From NCBI RefSeq assembly GCF_035222485.1, contig NC_085920.1, positions 7,674,001-7,738,000 of the forward strand: 64,000 nt of DNA, read 5' to 3'. A program made the translations under genes and the position numbers. The notes beneath the pieces were generated by a model that saw only the letters and a list, made by a program, of their open reading frames with translations, was not told the DNA's origin and ran no database searches. Source of the stretch: Podospora pseudoanserina (lineage: Eukaryota > Ascomycota > Sordariomycetes > Sordariales > Podosporaceae). Positions 29,880 through 40,300 of this stretch are shown here, piece by piece (position 1 is the first letter of the stretch; each line of letters starts with the position of its first letter).

Positions 29880-31310
29880 ATGGCACGAATGCGGTCGTTC
29901 GCGCGGCTTGTGGCTGTAGCCAGTCTATCCCAGATAACAGCGGCGAGTTTCTGGACTGCAACGGAGATATACGTCGAACGCCAATATGCCAGCCCTTATG
30001 GCTGCGACAGGCCTGGTGATTTCACTCAAACGATTGCCTCATGCACAACAACAGAGACCAGGAATCCTTTGCTGGTGACACATACAAGCCTACTACCCGA
30101 CATAACACCAACCTCAACCACAACAAGCTATTATTCGTCCTGGGATCTGGACGTAGTCCAATACCATTATCCCACCGACGCATATCCCAAATCTGATCTG
30201 GCAATCTACGATGGCTACGGACTTTCGACCCATACGTGGCTTGTCGACATGACCTTGACCGCGCCAACGAGCTGCCCGACCCCCTTCGAATACACCACAG
30301 AAACCAACCTCGAGTATTGGGCATACGTTCCGTCAGCGCTGACCCCGATCATGAGCTCCAAAGCCAGCGTCGAAACACATGTCATGACACGGGTAGATGA
30401 AATGTATAGTTACGTCAGCCCCAACTATGAACGGATACGGTATACGACGACGTTGCACATGACCTACACGACTTTCCACGTCAAAGCAACCGACCTCCCC
30501 CCTATACGCAGGCCAGAATCGCAGGGCTCCACATACTATGATAACATCTACTACAACTACATGAGGCACTGCTTCCTCCCAGGCGAAGAGGATCCCCGGA
30601 TCAGAGCAGCCAATTGTCCTTACACCTACGCCGGACAATGCAGCAAGATCAAGCCCTGGATCCTCATCCTCGCCATAGCCCTCCCTATCATCTTCCTCAT
30701 CGGCTTTGTCGAAAACTACTTCTGGTTCACTCGCTTGATGCAAGGAAAAGGCTGCTTCCGCTGCGGGACAGTGGCCTGGTGTTTTCTCATCTATCTGTTC
30801 ATGATCTTCTTCATGACATACGAACACAAGCGAAGTCCCGAAGATCAGGAACGGTTGAGGCTTCTGTGGAAGGAGATGCCTTTTGGGATGAGATTGAAGT
30901 TGTGGCTCGAGTGGGGGTTCAGACAGAAGTATCCTGAGCACTTGCTGGGGAGTCGGGTGCCGGTTAATGTGCAAGAGGGTATGGAGATGAGACAAACTGG
31001 TGGTGGTGGTGGAGGAGGAGGGGGTAGGGCGAGAGGGGGGGCGGGTGACTTGGACGGTGATATGCTTTTGCCTGCTTATCCTGGGCCTCCTTCGTCGAGC
31101 ATTGGCGATGCTCATTCGATGGAGAGTGGGAACACTTCTGCCCACCGGGGCGCGGTCCTGGGCAATCCGAATGCGGTGCTTGGGCCTGTGCTGGGTTCTG
31201 GGTCTGTGGTCATTGGGCCGACGATGACTTCAGTGCAGCCGACGCCTGCTTCGCCGCGGCGGCAAGAGACGGATGAGAGGATAGGGGATGGCGTCATCAG
31301 GGCAGTTTAA
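29880..31310 (+). CDS. Secreted/membrane protein with two TM helices and Gly-rich tail
   Basis: 476 residues from the ATG at 29880, chosen because MARMRSFARLVAVASLSQITAA is a good signal peptide. The lumenal part (residues 23-255) is Thr/Tyr/Ser-rich with spaced cysteines (YGCDRPGDF, IASCTTT, TSCPTPFEYTTE, HCFLPGEEDP, CPYTYAGQC). Two membrane helices follow: 258-282 (WILILAIALPIIFLIGF) and 298-315 (AWCFLIYLFMIFFMTY), with Cys-rich GCFRCGT between them. The cytosolic tail has a run of about nine glycines and is disordered. No family name can be given; the layout suggests a cell-surface protein. Complete and intact. Confidence 0.7.
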   Translation: MARMRSFARLVAVASLSQITAASFWTATEIYVERQYASPYGCDRPGDFTQTIASCTTTETRNPLLVTHTSLLPDITPTSTTTSYYSSWDLDVVQYHYPTDAYPKSDLAIYDGYGLSTHTWLVDMTLTAPTSCPTPFEYTTETNLEYWAYVPSALTPIMSSKASVETHVMTRVDEMYSYVSPNYERIRYTTTLHMTYTTFHVKATDLPPIRRPESQGSTYYDNIYYNYMRHCFLPGEEDPRIRAANCPYTYAGQCSKIKPWILILAIALPIIFLIGFVENYFWFTRLMQGKGCFRCGTVAWCFLIYLFMIFFMTYEHKRSPEDQERLRLLWKEMPFGMRLKLWLEWGFRQKYPEHLLGSRVPVNVQEGMEMRQTGGGGGGGGGRARGGAGDLDGDMLLPAYPGPPSSSIGDAHSMESGNTSAHRGAVLGNPNAVLGPVLGSGSVVIGPTMTSVQPTPASPRRQETDERIGDGVIRAV

Positions 31311-31898
31311 AGGTTGCATACGGCAAACGTAATACTTAATACCTTGTTGTTCAAGAGATGTTGATTCCATTGATGGAAAGCTTAACTACCTACCTAGTTG
31401 ATACCCCTAACTTACATAAATCATGTATTATTCTTGCGCAATCTGCTATAAAAGTGTGCAAATTTATGCCGTCAGACTGTCTGTGTTGAGCATGTTAGTC
31501 ATGATGTGGGTACTGAAGAACAGGATCATGGCCCCATCATATGAGTACCCAAGTCTGAGGATCATTAAGGGGTCTTAAGAGGTCACGGGGCATATATTCA
31601 ACCATCAATCCATCTGTGTCAAGTACTTACCTAGCTACTTAGGTATTCAATTAAGCCCCTTAACCACATCTTTCAACAGCGGGGTTGGGAACATCGCCAC
31701 GAAGCACGGATCAACACGACTTGTATTGTCACTACCACTGGTGCTGGCATCTATCTAGGGTAGTCGGTTGTTATTTTTCTCCCGGGAACTGTATACGTGT
31801 GCCCCTGGCCATTTACCCCCATCTTCCATCGTCCATCGCCCAGCTCCGTCTTGCTCGAGGTCGCCATGCTAGGCACCTCAGGTAAGGTACCGAGGTAC
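31311..31898. other. Intergenic
   Basis: Shared 3' flank of two convergent genes. Contains several TAGGTACC-type motifs and no gene. Confidence 0.35.
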
Positions 31899-32604
31899 TC
31901 AAGGGAAGTTGAAGGTGACATCCTGAGGGGTACGCCACTTGCCCTTGGCCGCGTCATACGAAAAGTAAACTGGGTGCGAAGCCGGCATATCGTAAGACTG
32001 GATTGAGGTCGCCTGGTTGGAAATCATGGTGGCGGTCTGGTCGCCCTGCTTGATACCAGATGTTGACGGTCTCAATCGGCTCATATTCTCCGTGGGAACC
32101 CTTCAAGAGCTTGTTGTTGCCAAACCAGATCTGCACGGTGATGAGTTAGCAAGGATAGAACAAGGATGTAGGCGAACAACTCACCGGTGTCCACGTCTTG
32201 GTGCTGGGGTCTTGCACGCCGACAAGGACATGGACCGGAACTTCGTAGTCGTTGGAGGCAATGTTCAGGGCATTCTCCTTGGCATTGGGGTTCTCCTGTG
32301 TGGCAGCCCAAACACCGTCCTGGGTCAGGGTGTAGGAATCGCCCAGGTTTCACTGCTTCCATTTGCCACTGTAGGTGACGGTCGCTCCTTGGCCCGGCAT
32401 CTCGGTGGCCCAGTTGATGCCGCAAACCGTGGTCCACTGAACATTCATGTGGGGAGCGAGGAGCTTGGAGGTGTAAACCACATTGACCGAGGCTTTGCCG
32501 CCAGTTCCAACAGCTTTGGCGACCTGGAGCAGATACGCATTGCCGTGCAATGCCTTGATGTCGAAGTCAGCCTCCTCGACCTGGACAGTATAACGAGTCG
32601 TCAT
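31899..32604 (-). pseudogene. Unrecognised soluble protein, broken
   Basis: The minus strand from the ATG at 32604 reads TTRYTVQVEEADFDIKAL..ASVNVVYTSKLLAPHMNVQW..WATEMPGQGATVTYSGKW, then SYTLTQDGVWAATQENPN..VPVHVLVGVQDPSTKTWTP, an intron (32184..32131), and IWFGNNKLLKGSHGEYEPIETVNIWYQ and PVYFSYDAAKGKW. The coding character is strong and beta-rich with no signal peptide, about 210-220 residues. The frame is interrupted at about two places, so it is probably a recent pseudogene, unless these are sequence errors. I do not recognise the family. Confidence 0.6.
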
Positions 32605-33655
32605 GATGGGCAGGTGCGTCTTGCTGATGGGATGGATTCAATAAAGTGAGTATGGGGAAAGGAAGATGTGTCTTCTGGAGATCTAAAGGACGTCTGAAGT
32701 TTGGCTGGGTTACAGAGCTCTTTATAGACAACTGAGTGACAGTGGGCCTTCGAGGAGCTCCGTGTTTTCAACCTTCCTCCTTGCCGCCGTGTACACAGGA
32801 ACCCTCCAGGTACCCATCGACGGTGATCCATCGCATGCCAGTCAGAACCTTTGGCGTCAAATGATTCAATTGAGACTGGGTCTGTGGCGGGTGATAGGAT
32901 CACTGCGAACCCTGTCTTTGAGATTTTATCATTAAACGAACCGGATTGCCTCCACATCGTCATTCAGCCGACGATCTTACTTGTGGAGAGACATCAGCTC
33001 CCACGATGCCAACAATCTATTCCAGTTACAGATTTGACGGCAGCAACTTTCCATGTTCTGCAGCCGCCATCATGCACCACTGAACCTTCAGCTTCTGTCC
33101 TCCAAGCCAGACTCAGCTATCAAGCGACACTGGAACGTACTGCCTGCAGCCCAAGTCATGCATCACTCAACTCTCAGCTTCTATTGTGGCGCTTGATCTC
33201 ATCTTTGGGGCTATCGGGCTCCCATTTCCCCCTAGGCCTCCGGATGGGCGGCATCTTTCAACTGGAAACTTAGAAAATACAGCCTTTGGGATTCTGAATT
33301 TTTTAATGGAACAAATAGATGGGTATGCAGTGTTACCTACCTATGTAAAGCACAAATGTGGGCAGAGGACAGGAGGTGTCTCGCATTTTAGACATTGACA
33401 ATGAAGAGGTTGACAAAGGGTGAGGATAAAGGTGTTCAGAGCGGGATGGAACAAAGCAGGATTAAAGCCGCAGCGAGAGGAGCAGTATGACAATGAAGAC
33501 GATTTTTGAAGATCTTTAGAATACCTTTAGGTAGTCAATTGTTCTCACTAGGTACCTAGGTAGGTACCTGTGGTGCATCGGCAAGAAAAGGTATTCTTAT
33601 GACCATTCTTATCCACCTCTCAATTGGCCTTCACCATCCCCCAACACATCATCCT
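32605..33655. other. Intergenic, about 1 kb
   Basis: Promoter side of the broken gene, then sequence without supported features. A GGTACCTAGGTAGGTACC motif occurs near 33550. Confidence 0.35.
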
Positions 33656-34026
33656 TTACAAGAGAGGTACAACGTTATCGAGCTTGCAAATGACCTTGAT
33701 CAAAGAAATAACCACTCGTAGCAAGTTTAGCTGCAAGTTCAAAGCCTCCAGTGCGTTTCTTGGGATGTTTGTCAGCCATTGGCACCATGGATAATGGATG
33801 GTCCAGACAAAGAGCTCGGAACATACTTGACAATCCTTGGATTGTTGGTACCCGGCCTCGCAATTCGTAGGAGCGGTAGGGACTCGGGAGACCTTGGGAG
33901 AACAATGGAGTAGCTGTGCTCAGATGCTGGTCCTAGGTCAATTGACCCTGGTGTGAGAACCGGAGCAGCAAGGGCAGTGGGTGACCCGATGGTGAGAAGA
34001 AACGTCAGAGCCGTTGATAGCTTCAT
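33656..34026 (-). CDS. Small secreted protein, 2 exons
   Basis: Exons 34026..33827 and 33758..33656 (68 nt intron, GTATGT..CCCAAG) encode 100 residues. MKLSTALTFLLTIGSPTALA is a clear signal peptide with an Ala-x-Ala type cleavage site. The mature part is 80 residues: a Pro/Ser-rich linker and an amphipathic C-terminal helix (ALEALNLQLNLLRVVISLIKVICKL) with a single cysteine. No family recognised; size and secretion fit an effector-like or antimicrobial-type protein, which is inference only. If the intron were not used, the frame would end 18 residues after VKY. Confidence 0.55.
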
Positions 34027-34505
34027 CTTAACAAATCCTGTTTGGTAAAGCCGGGCGTGGATCTTGTACAGTCGAGGATTAATGTTGTTTGGAGACCATG
34101 GTCATATTATTGGGGGCTTGTCTTCCTAAGTACACGCCTTTTCCCTACCGCGGAAGTTCGGCAACATAACTGTAGCTGCAAGATTCAGCATAATTCCACA
34201 GAGAATGCTTGATCTACCAGGTATCATCACGGGGATATCATACAGGGTTCAAACCATGTCTCGGAACGGGCCGTTCTTTCTACGCCTTGTCATGAAATTC
34301 TCTGGCATGCAGGCAAAGTATGCAACTTACCCCACGCAAGTCCCTACATTCCTGAGCCAAAGTAGGTAAGTTTATTCAACCTCGCCCTGCTTTGTCACCG
34401 AGCATCTCCCCTTCCTCCAGAGCCTTCAACCCCTTGCGTGATTCAGGATACCAAGGCTCAATACCGTAATCTGCACGGCGTTTAGCCTCGGTGTCTAATT
34501 CTTCC
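34027..34505. other. Intergenic
   Basis: Promoter side of the small secreted protein. Nothing else seen. Confidence 0.35.
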
Positions 34506-34709
34506 AGACTGGATCACGTTTGGATGTCCGTGCACGTTTGTGCTGGACTTGGCTCATCACTGCGGCACAGCCCAGGCCCTCACCTCAAGTATATAGTCGT
34601 TTGCTCCCCCCAGCCTACTCGCAAATCTCGGGTCTTGGGGTGTTTGATATTGGGACGATATGCTATAATCCTGTAAGATCTGGACGGCTTTTAGGAAACC
34701 GACGGTAGG
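34506..34709 (+). repeat. Dispersed ~204 bp repeat, copy 2
   Basis: Second copy of the repeat at 12509-12712, same orientation, 22 kb away. The conserved core GCTCATCACTGCGGCACAG is unchanged in both. Family unknown. Confidence 0.65.
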
Positions 34710-35171
34710 ACGGACCAGCCCCTTCTCAAGTGCGTGCTGTTCTGTCTACCCCATTATCTCTGCTCCGTAGGAGGACGTGCTATAGAGTGTCACAGGTAGG
34801 ACCGGTTAACAGGTTGATGACAGTAGTATTCAGCTAAGCTACAATCTGGGCTCTATTCCGCCGGCTACGGGCAGGCTCTATTGTCAAGACGTAGCCCAAG
34901 GAGCTACAAACAGGTTGGACTGGAGTCGCACACGTCCCTCCTCATGAGAACTTTGTGGCAATGGGGGGATTAGCTGAATCGGGCGGTGCGACAGTTTCGC
35001 CCTCGAGCAGACCGCAGCGAAAGCAGTTGTTTCCAGCATCGTGTCCGAAGCGGCAGCCCTCTATACGAAAACACGTAACCCACGTTTCCTTTCCGTTCCG
35101 TGGCGCAATGGTATCGATCGCATAACAGTACTATCCTCTTATCCGCCAAGCGTTGGAGCTAACTTTTTTTC
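34710..35171. other. Spacer
   Basis: No gene supported. The neighbouring coding relic may extend into its right part. Confidence 0.3.
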
Positions 35172-36169
35172 CGACAGTCTCTACCTTTCTTCATCTCGCC
35201 GGTCCAGCCAGGGCCAGGTGCCAACCTACCGCAGCCCGACGATCGACTCTTATCACTCCTGCCCGCGTCCTACCGCACCGCTTCCGACGACATTGCCGCC
35301 GCAGGTCGGTATGTAAGCGCCTGCATCGCGAAAGAACTCGACTTGCAGAGGCTTCACAGGATCCTGAGCTGGCTGTGGGTTGCCGGTCGCCCCATGCCAC
35401 CGCGTCCGCTGCACCGCCAGCTCATCCTCTCCCGGGAGCTCTTCGTCACGGAGCAGATGGACATGCACCTGGTCTGGACGAGTGGCCGACTATTCGTCAA
35501 ACCAATCCCGCGTTTTCTCCTCGAGCCCGCTTTCTGGACGAAGTATCTCTGTTGCCAATCGGGCTGCGGCTGTTCCGCTGCGAGCGAATGCGATCGGCCG
35601 ACCTTGCGGCGGCGTGCGCTCGGGTTCCTGTTCTCGTACGTCGCGCTCATCCCATATGAAAGCGACTTTCCATCGCACAGGACAAGCACTTGCTGCCGCC
35701 GAAGGTGACATGGCCAGCATGGAGGCATTTTATCGAGCAGCTAGACACCGAGCGCATCTACTCCAAGGTTGATCCTCGGTTCCACTACGGCGAGCTCCGT
35801 CTCTCCCGTCTGAATAAGATATATCTCCTCTCGCAGCGCCCGTTCCTCCTTCGTCCCTACATGTCACACTGGCAACAATACGGGGCCTTTTTCCAAGACA
35901 ACTTCGCCTGGCTGGCGTCCGCCACTATCTATATCGCTATCGTCCTTACCGCTATGCAGGTCGGGCTGGCGACGAAGACGCTAGCCGACAACGACGCCTT
36001 CCAATCCGCATCCTACGGCTTTACTGTTTTCTCTATTATAGGCCCCATCGCCGTCGCCGGACTTATTGTGTTGGTGTTTTGTTATATGTTTATCGATAAC
36101 TGGGCGGCAACGGTGGCGTATAGAAAGAGAAGACAGCAGCATATAGGTAGCAGCTCGGAGAGTCCATGA
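35172..36169 (+). pseudogene. Conserved fungal two-TM hypothetical protein, frame broken
   Basis: One plus frame reads LPQPDDRLLSLLPASYRTASDDIAAAGRYVSACIAKELDLQRLHRILSWLWVAGRPMPPRP..FVTEQMDMHLVW..RFLLEPAFW..GFLFSYVALIPYESDF. It then continues one base out of frame as IAQDKHLLPPKVTWPAWRHFIEQLDTERIY..YGELRLSRLNKIY, and two membrane helices follow (ASATIYIAIVLTAMQVGLAT; GFTVFSIIGPIAVAGLIVLVFCYMF). I recognise the pattern as a lineage-expanded, uncharacterised family of filamentous ascomycetes. The break, a single missing base near 35666, is the only clear one. The start codon is not identifiable, so the 5' end may also be damaged. Confidence 0.7.
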
Positions 36170-37365
36170 TACTGCAACCCAACCATGTAACTTTCGACTT
36201 GATTCAAGTAGCTGATCCTCATTACCCACGAGTGGTCTATTGTGAGACCTATCGTAATTCAACCATTGCCCCCCAGATGCGTCAGTAGACACAGAGCCGA
36301 AATGCTTGTTTATCCGTGGTATGTCTGCAAGACACTCTGTTTCGTTCTGATGTATAGGCAGATGCATCTTCCTAACCTAGACAGGGGGTTATCCTGACAG
36401 GCTGAGCTCTGTGGTGGCCTTTGCAACCCTCGGCCAGATGAAGCTATTCCTAGAACACCTAGCCCTGCACACACACCAGAAACATCCAGAACCTGCTCTC
36501 TCCACGCTCAGACCAACGTACACAGCTATACTAGAAGCTCATGCAGATGAACCTCCACCTTCTGTTCTATCCTTGCTTTTTTAAGTTTAGTGCACTCCTA
36601 GAGTGGCCTAGCTAGTTGCAATACGCTACCGGACTGGCATACCGCAATCATCTGGATTTGAAATGATTGATGGCCCCTGTGCCCCATTGGTCGGGATAAA
36701 ACACTTGGGGCACCAGCGCGCCCAAATGATTGTAGGAATCCTGCGGTCAATCATTTCGGCACAGAACGACACCCAACCCAGGAAAGAGTGATTTTGACCA
36801 GAGGGTCTACTCGTGATTTGCCCAGCAGCCCCGGAACTTGTGGCCCCACCATCTTGCCAGTCCGCCATGCATTTGTTCCCAAATCAACTCACGAAGCAGA
36901 AGGCAGGCCACGACAATCCCGCTTTCAACTCCCAAAGCCCTTTCTTGCTTGTAAACATGACCGTGCGCCTTGATCTTCTGCGGTCTGTTCAGACTTCGTA
37001 ACGGCTGTCCAGTTGCGCCGTGCCTGCTTGTCCAAAGGCATTGCTGGCTCCGGGTCGATGTTGCTGTCCGACCCTACGGATCAATCTGATTGGACATGGA
37101 CACTCCATGGCACTTCGAGCTTGCGCCTCCACGCAGTTGAGAGAATCAACAACTCAACTGCTCGCACCAGGCATTTGACCTTTGTCCACCAGAAGCGATC
37201 GGTATCAAACACTCTTCACCTACCGCCGTCGAACAAGAAAGGCCGGAAGTAGCCTCCACTTGGGAGCAACCGCGCTAACGTTTGTCGAGCCACAGCGTCA
37301 GCGGTGCGGGGAACTTCTACGATTCTCGGGATTGGCCGTGCAAACCCCGCTGCCAGTACCTAGCC
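36170..37365. other. Upstream region of the NLR-type gene
   Basis: About 1.2 kb without a supported gene; presumably contains the NLR promoter and leader. Confidence 0.35.
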
Positions 37366-40300
37366 ATGCCTTCTGTCAATCTCAGCCAAGCCATGCATTT
37401 GATCGGATGGACCACTGCTCTTAGTCTCTTAGCTGGTGCGATTGCCTTTGGCCTGTGGTTCTATCCCACGTTCGCGCGTTCCAAGCCCGCACCGTCGTCT
37501 CAGACCAGGGACAGCTCAAGCCCCGCACGATCCACGCGACAAGACGTCCGCCTCTGTCAAGTTAACCCTGACAAGAACGAGACAGACACCGACATCGACA
37601 TCATTGCCATTCATGGCCTCGACACAAAGTCGCCGGACACGTGGACATGGGTAGACCCCAACGATCCCAACAATACCGTTAACTGGCTGGCCGACCCGCG
37701 AATGCTCCCGAGTCAAGTGGAAGCAGCTCGCATCTTCACATGCGACTGGCCTGCCGATCTGCTTCAGCCGTCAGACTTGGTCCAGAAGACGGATGACGAG
37801 ATCGCTTTGCTCTTGTTCGAAGGAATCAAGAGAGATCTCTTGAGAACGCATGATAAAAAGAAAGTAGACCGGCCGATTCTCTTCATCGCTTCCTGCCTTG
37901 GGGGAATCATCTTGGCAAAGGCTCTTGTGGGCGCCGATTATAAATGCAGCAGCTATTATAGTCTACGGACAGCAACACGTGGGATTATCTTCCTCGCCAC
38001 CCCGTTTGGAGGGACTTCGTTCGAAGACGTAGCTATCTGGGCAGATCCAGGTCTGACCGTATGGGCTCTGATCCGTCGCCGAGAAGTGAGTAACCTGCTC
38101 GGCTGGGTGAAGGGATCAACCTTCGCTCTTGAGGCACTAGTTCGGAGGTTCACGCGGCTATGTCAAGATAATCACAACCCTTGCCATGTGTTCTGCTTCT
38201 ACGAACTTGGAAAAACGAATCTCTGGCGCAAGGTATTTCCTTGGCTGCCAGCCTCACTCCCTGGATGGAAGCAGGTAAGAACCGCGACGCACCGACGTCC
38301 CAGAGCTACGGCTAACGATTCCCAGCTGGTCGACATGAGGTCAGCAATCCTTCAAATTGTCCTTGAACCGCTGCCGCTCGATCGAACCCACCGCCTGATG
38401 AACAAATTCGACGGCCCTAAATGTCCGGACTACAAACAAGTCTCTGGAAAGATTCTAGAGTTTCTCACGAAGATATGTAATGGAACCCCCCTCGCACAGG
38501 CGGACGCCAGGATTCGCAATGTGCACTATTCGCTGGAACGGCTCAAAATTGAACGACTGTCGGGCGACCTGCTGCCGATGGACAGATGCTACATCAATCT
38601 GGCCATTGTCGAGTGGCGTGGCGATAATGCAACTCGCGGAGTAAAAGGAGACACAGCACAACAGTCTTCCCCGTTTTCGCTCCTCGCCCGACTAAATGTG
38701 GAGACACCGGACAAGACGATCGAGGTCACGCTGCCGACGCTGTTTGAGCCCCGCAAGTCACAGGACGGCCAGATGAAACAGCCAAGTCGCATCCTGATCC
38801 GTGGACGGGCAGGAGTGGGTAAGACTACTCTATGCAAGAAGATTGTCCATGATTTTAAATACAACAACCTATGGCAGGGCTTGTTCAATCGCGTGCTTTG
38901 GGTACCACTGCGGAACCTGAAGGTGGAAAAGAGACAGAGTGCCGGATACAATTTCCGGGATTTGTTTTACCATGAGTATTTCTCTCAAGATCTCGAAGGC
39001 CGCGAGCTCTCCGAAGCATTGTGGCGCGCCTTGAAGGACACCAAGAGCGGCAGTACTTTGTTCATCCTCGACGGTTTCGACGAAGTGTCACACGGCCTAG
39101 GCGGCGACATGTCCGTCTTCCTCGAAGAGCTCTTGAATCAGCCAAATGTCATCATCACTACCCGGCCCAACGCACGGCTTCCTCCTCGGCTAGATCCTCT
39201 TGACCTCGAGTTGGAAACCATTGGATTCTACCCGGACCAAATCACGGCCTACATTGAAAACACCTTTACCGATCGGGAAACGCGCGAACGCGATTTAGAA
39301 AAGATCAAAGAGATTCAATCGTTTCTGCAACGCCATCCGCTCATGCAAGGTCTAATGCGTATCCCGATCCAGCTAGATGCGTTTTGCTACACCTGGAATG
39401 GTTTTCCTCGGGAAGGTGTGCCGGAGACCATGACAGCTGTCTACAAAGCTATCGAGGAGAGTCTGTGGAAAAAAGATATCTTGAACCTACAGAAAAAGAA
39501 GGATGGTGAGCCTGTAACGGGAGACCAGATTAAGAAGGCTAGCCGGAAAAAGATTGAAAGCTTCGTGGAGCAGGAGCTCAGATTCCTCGAGTGCCTTGCC
39601 TTTGTGGGGTTCTATGACGACGTGATAGACTTCGATTGGGAACTTCGAAACGCTGTTTCTGATAGATTTGCATCAGATCTCCTACTCGACAAAGATCTGC
39701 CTTGTCTCTCATTCCTACGAACGTCGGACCCTTCATCAAACGACCAAGATCGAAATTACCACTTCTTACACCTCACGTTTCAAGAGTATTTTGCAGCACG
39801 GTATTTCATTCGACAGTGGAAAGATAAACAACAGCTCAATTGTCTGCAACTCAACCGTGGCAATTGTAACAATATGGAACCTGCCACTTTCCTTGGGAAG
39901 TTTAAATACGATCCTCGCTACGATATCTTCTGGCGCTTTGTCGCAGGATTACTCGATGCCGATGACATGGCCCTCGACTTCTTCCAGATGATTGAGAAGG
40001 AACCACGCGATCTCCTAGGACCTACGCACCAACGCCTTGTCATGCATTGCCTGAGCGAAGTTGAGCGGAAGGAGTCGAATTTCACGGCACTTCGAGCGAG
40101 GCTAGAAAACCAACTAGAACAGTGGCTACTGTTTGAATCCAATTTTACGGGGGCTTCCGAACTAGTCCATGAAATGGAGTGTCCGGGGCACGTCCTGTCC
40201 AATGTATTAACGCAAGCATCTGAAGGCGAAAGAACGGTTCTTCTCGTATCACTATCCAGACGAACAGCAGTGCCGTTCAATGTTATAGAAGTCGTATCTC

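Noticed and set aside
32851-33273. 140-codon plus-strand frame
   Set aside because: Ser/Pro/Leu mixture without family features, in a region with no other coding sign.
38275-38325. Reading straight through this segment as coding in the NLR gene
   Set aside because: GTAAGA..CTAACG..CCCAG borders, 51 nt length and a translation that breaks the hydrolase domain all favour an intron.
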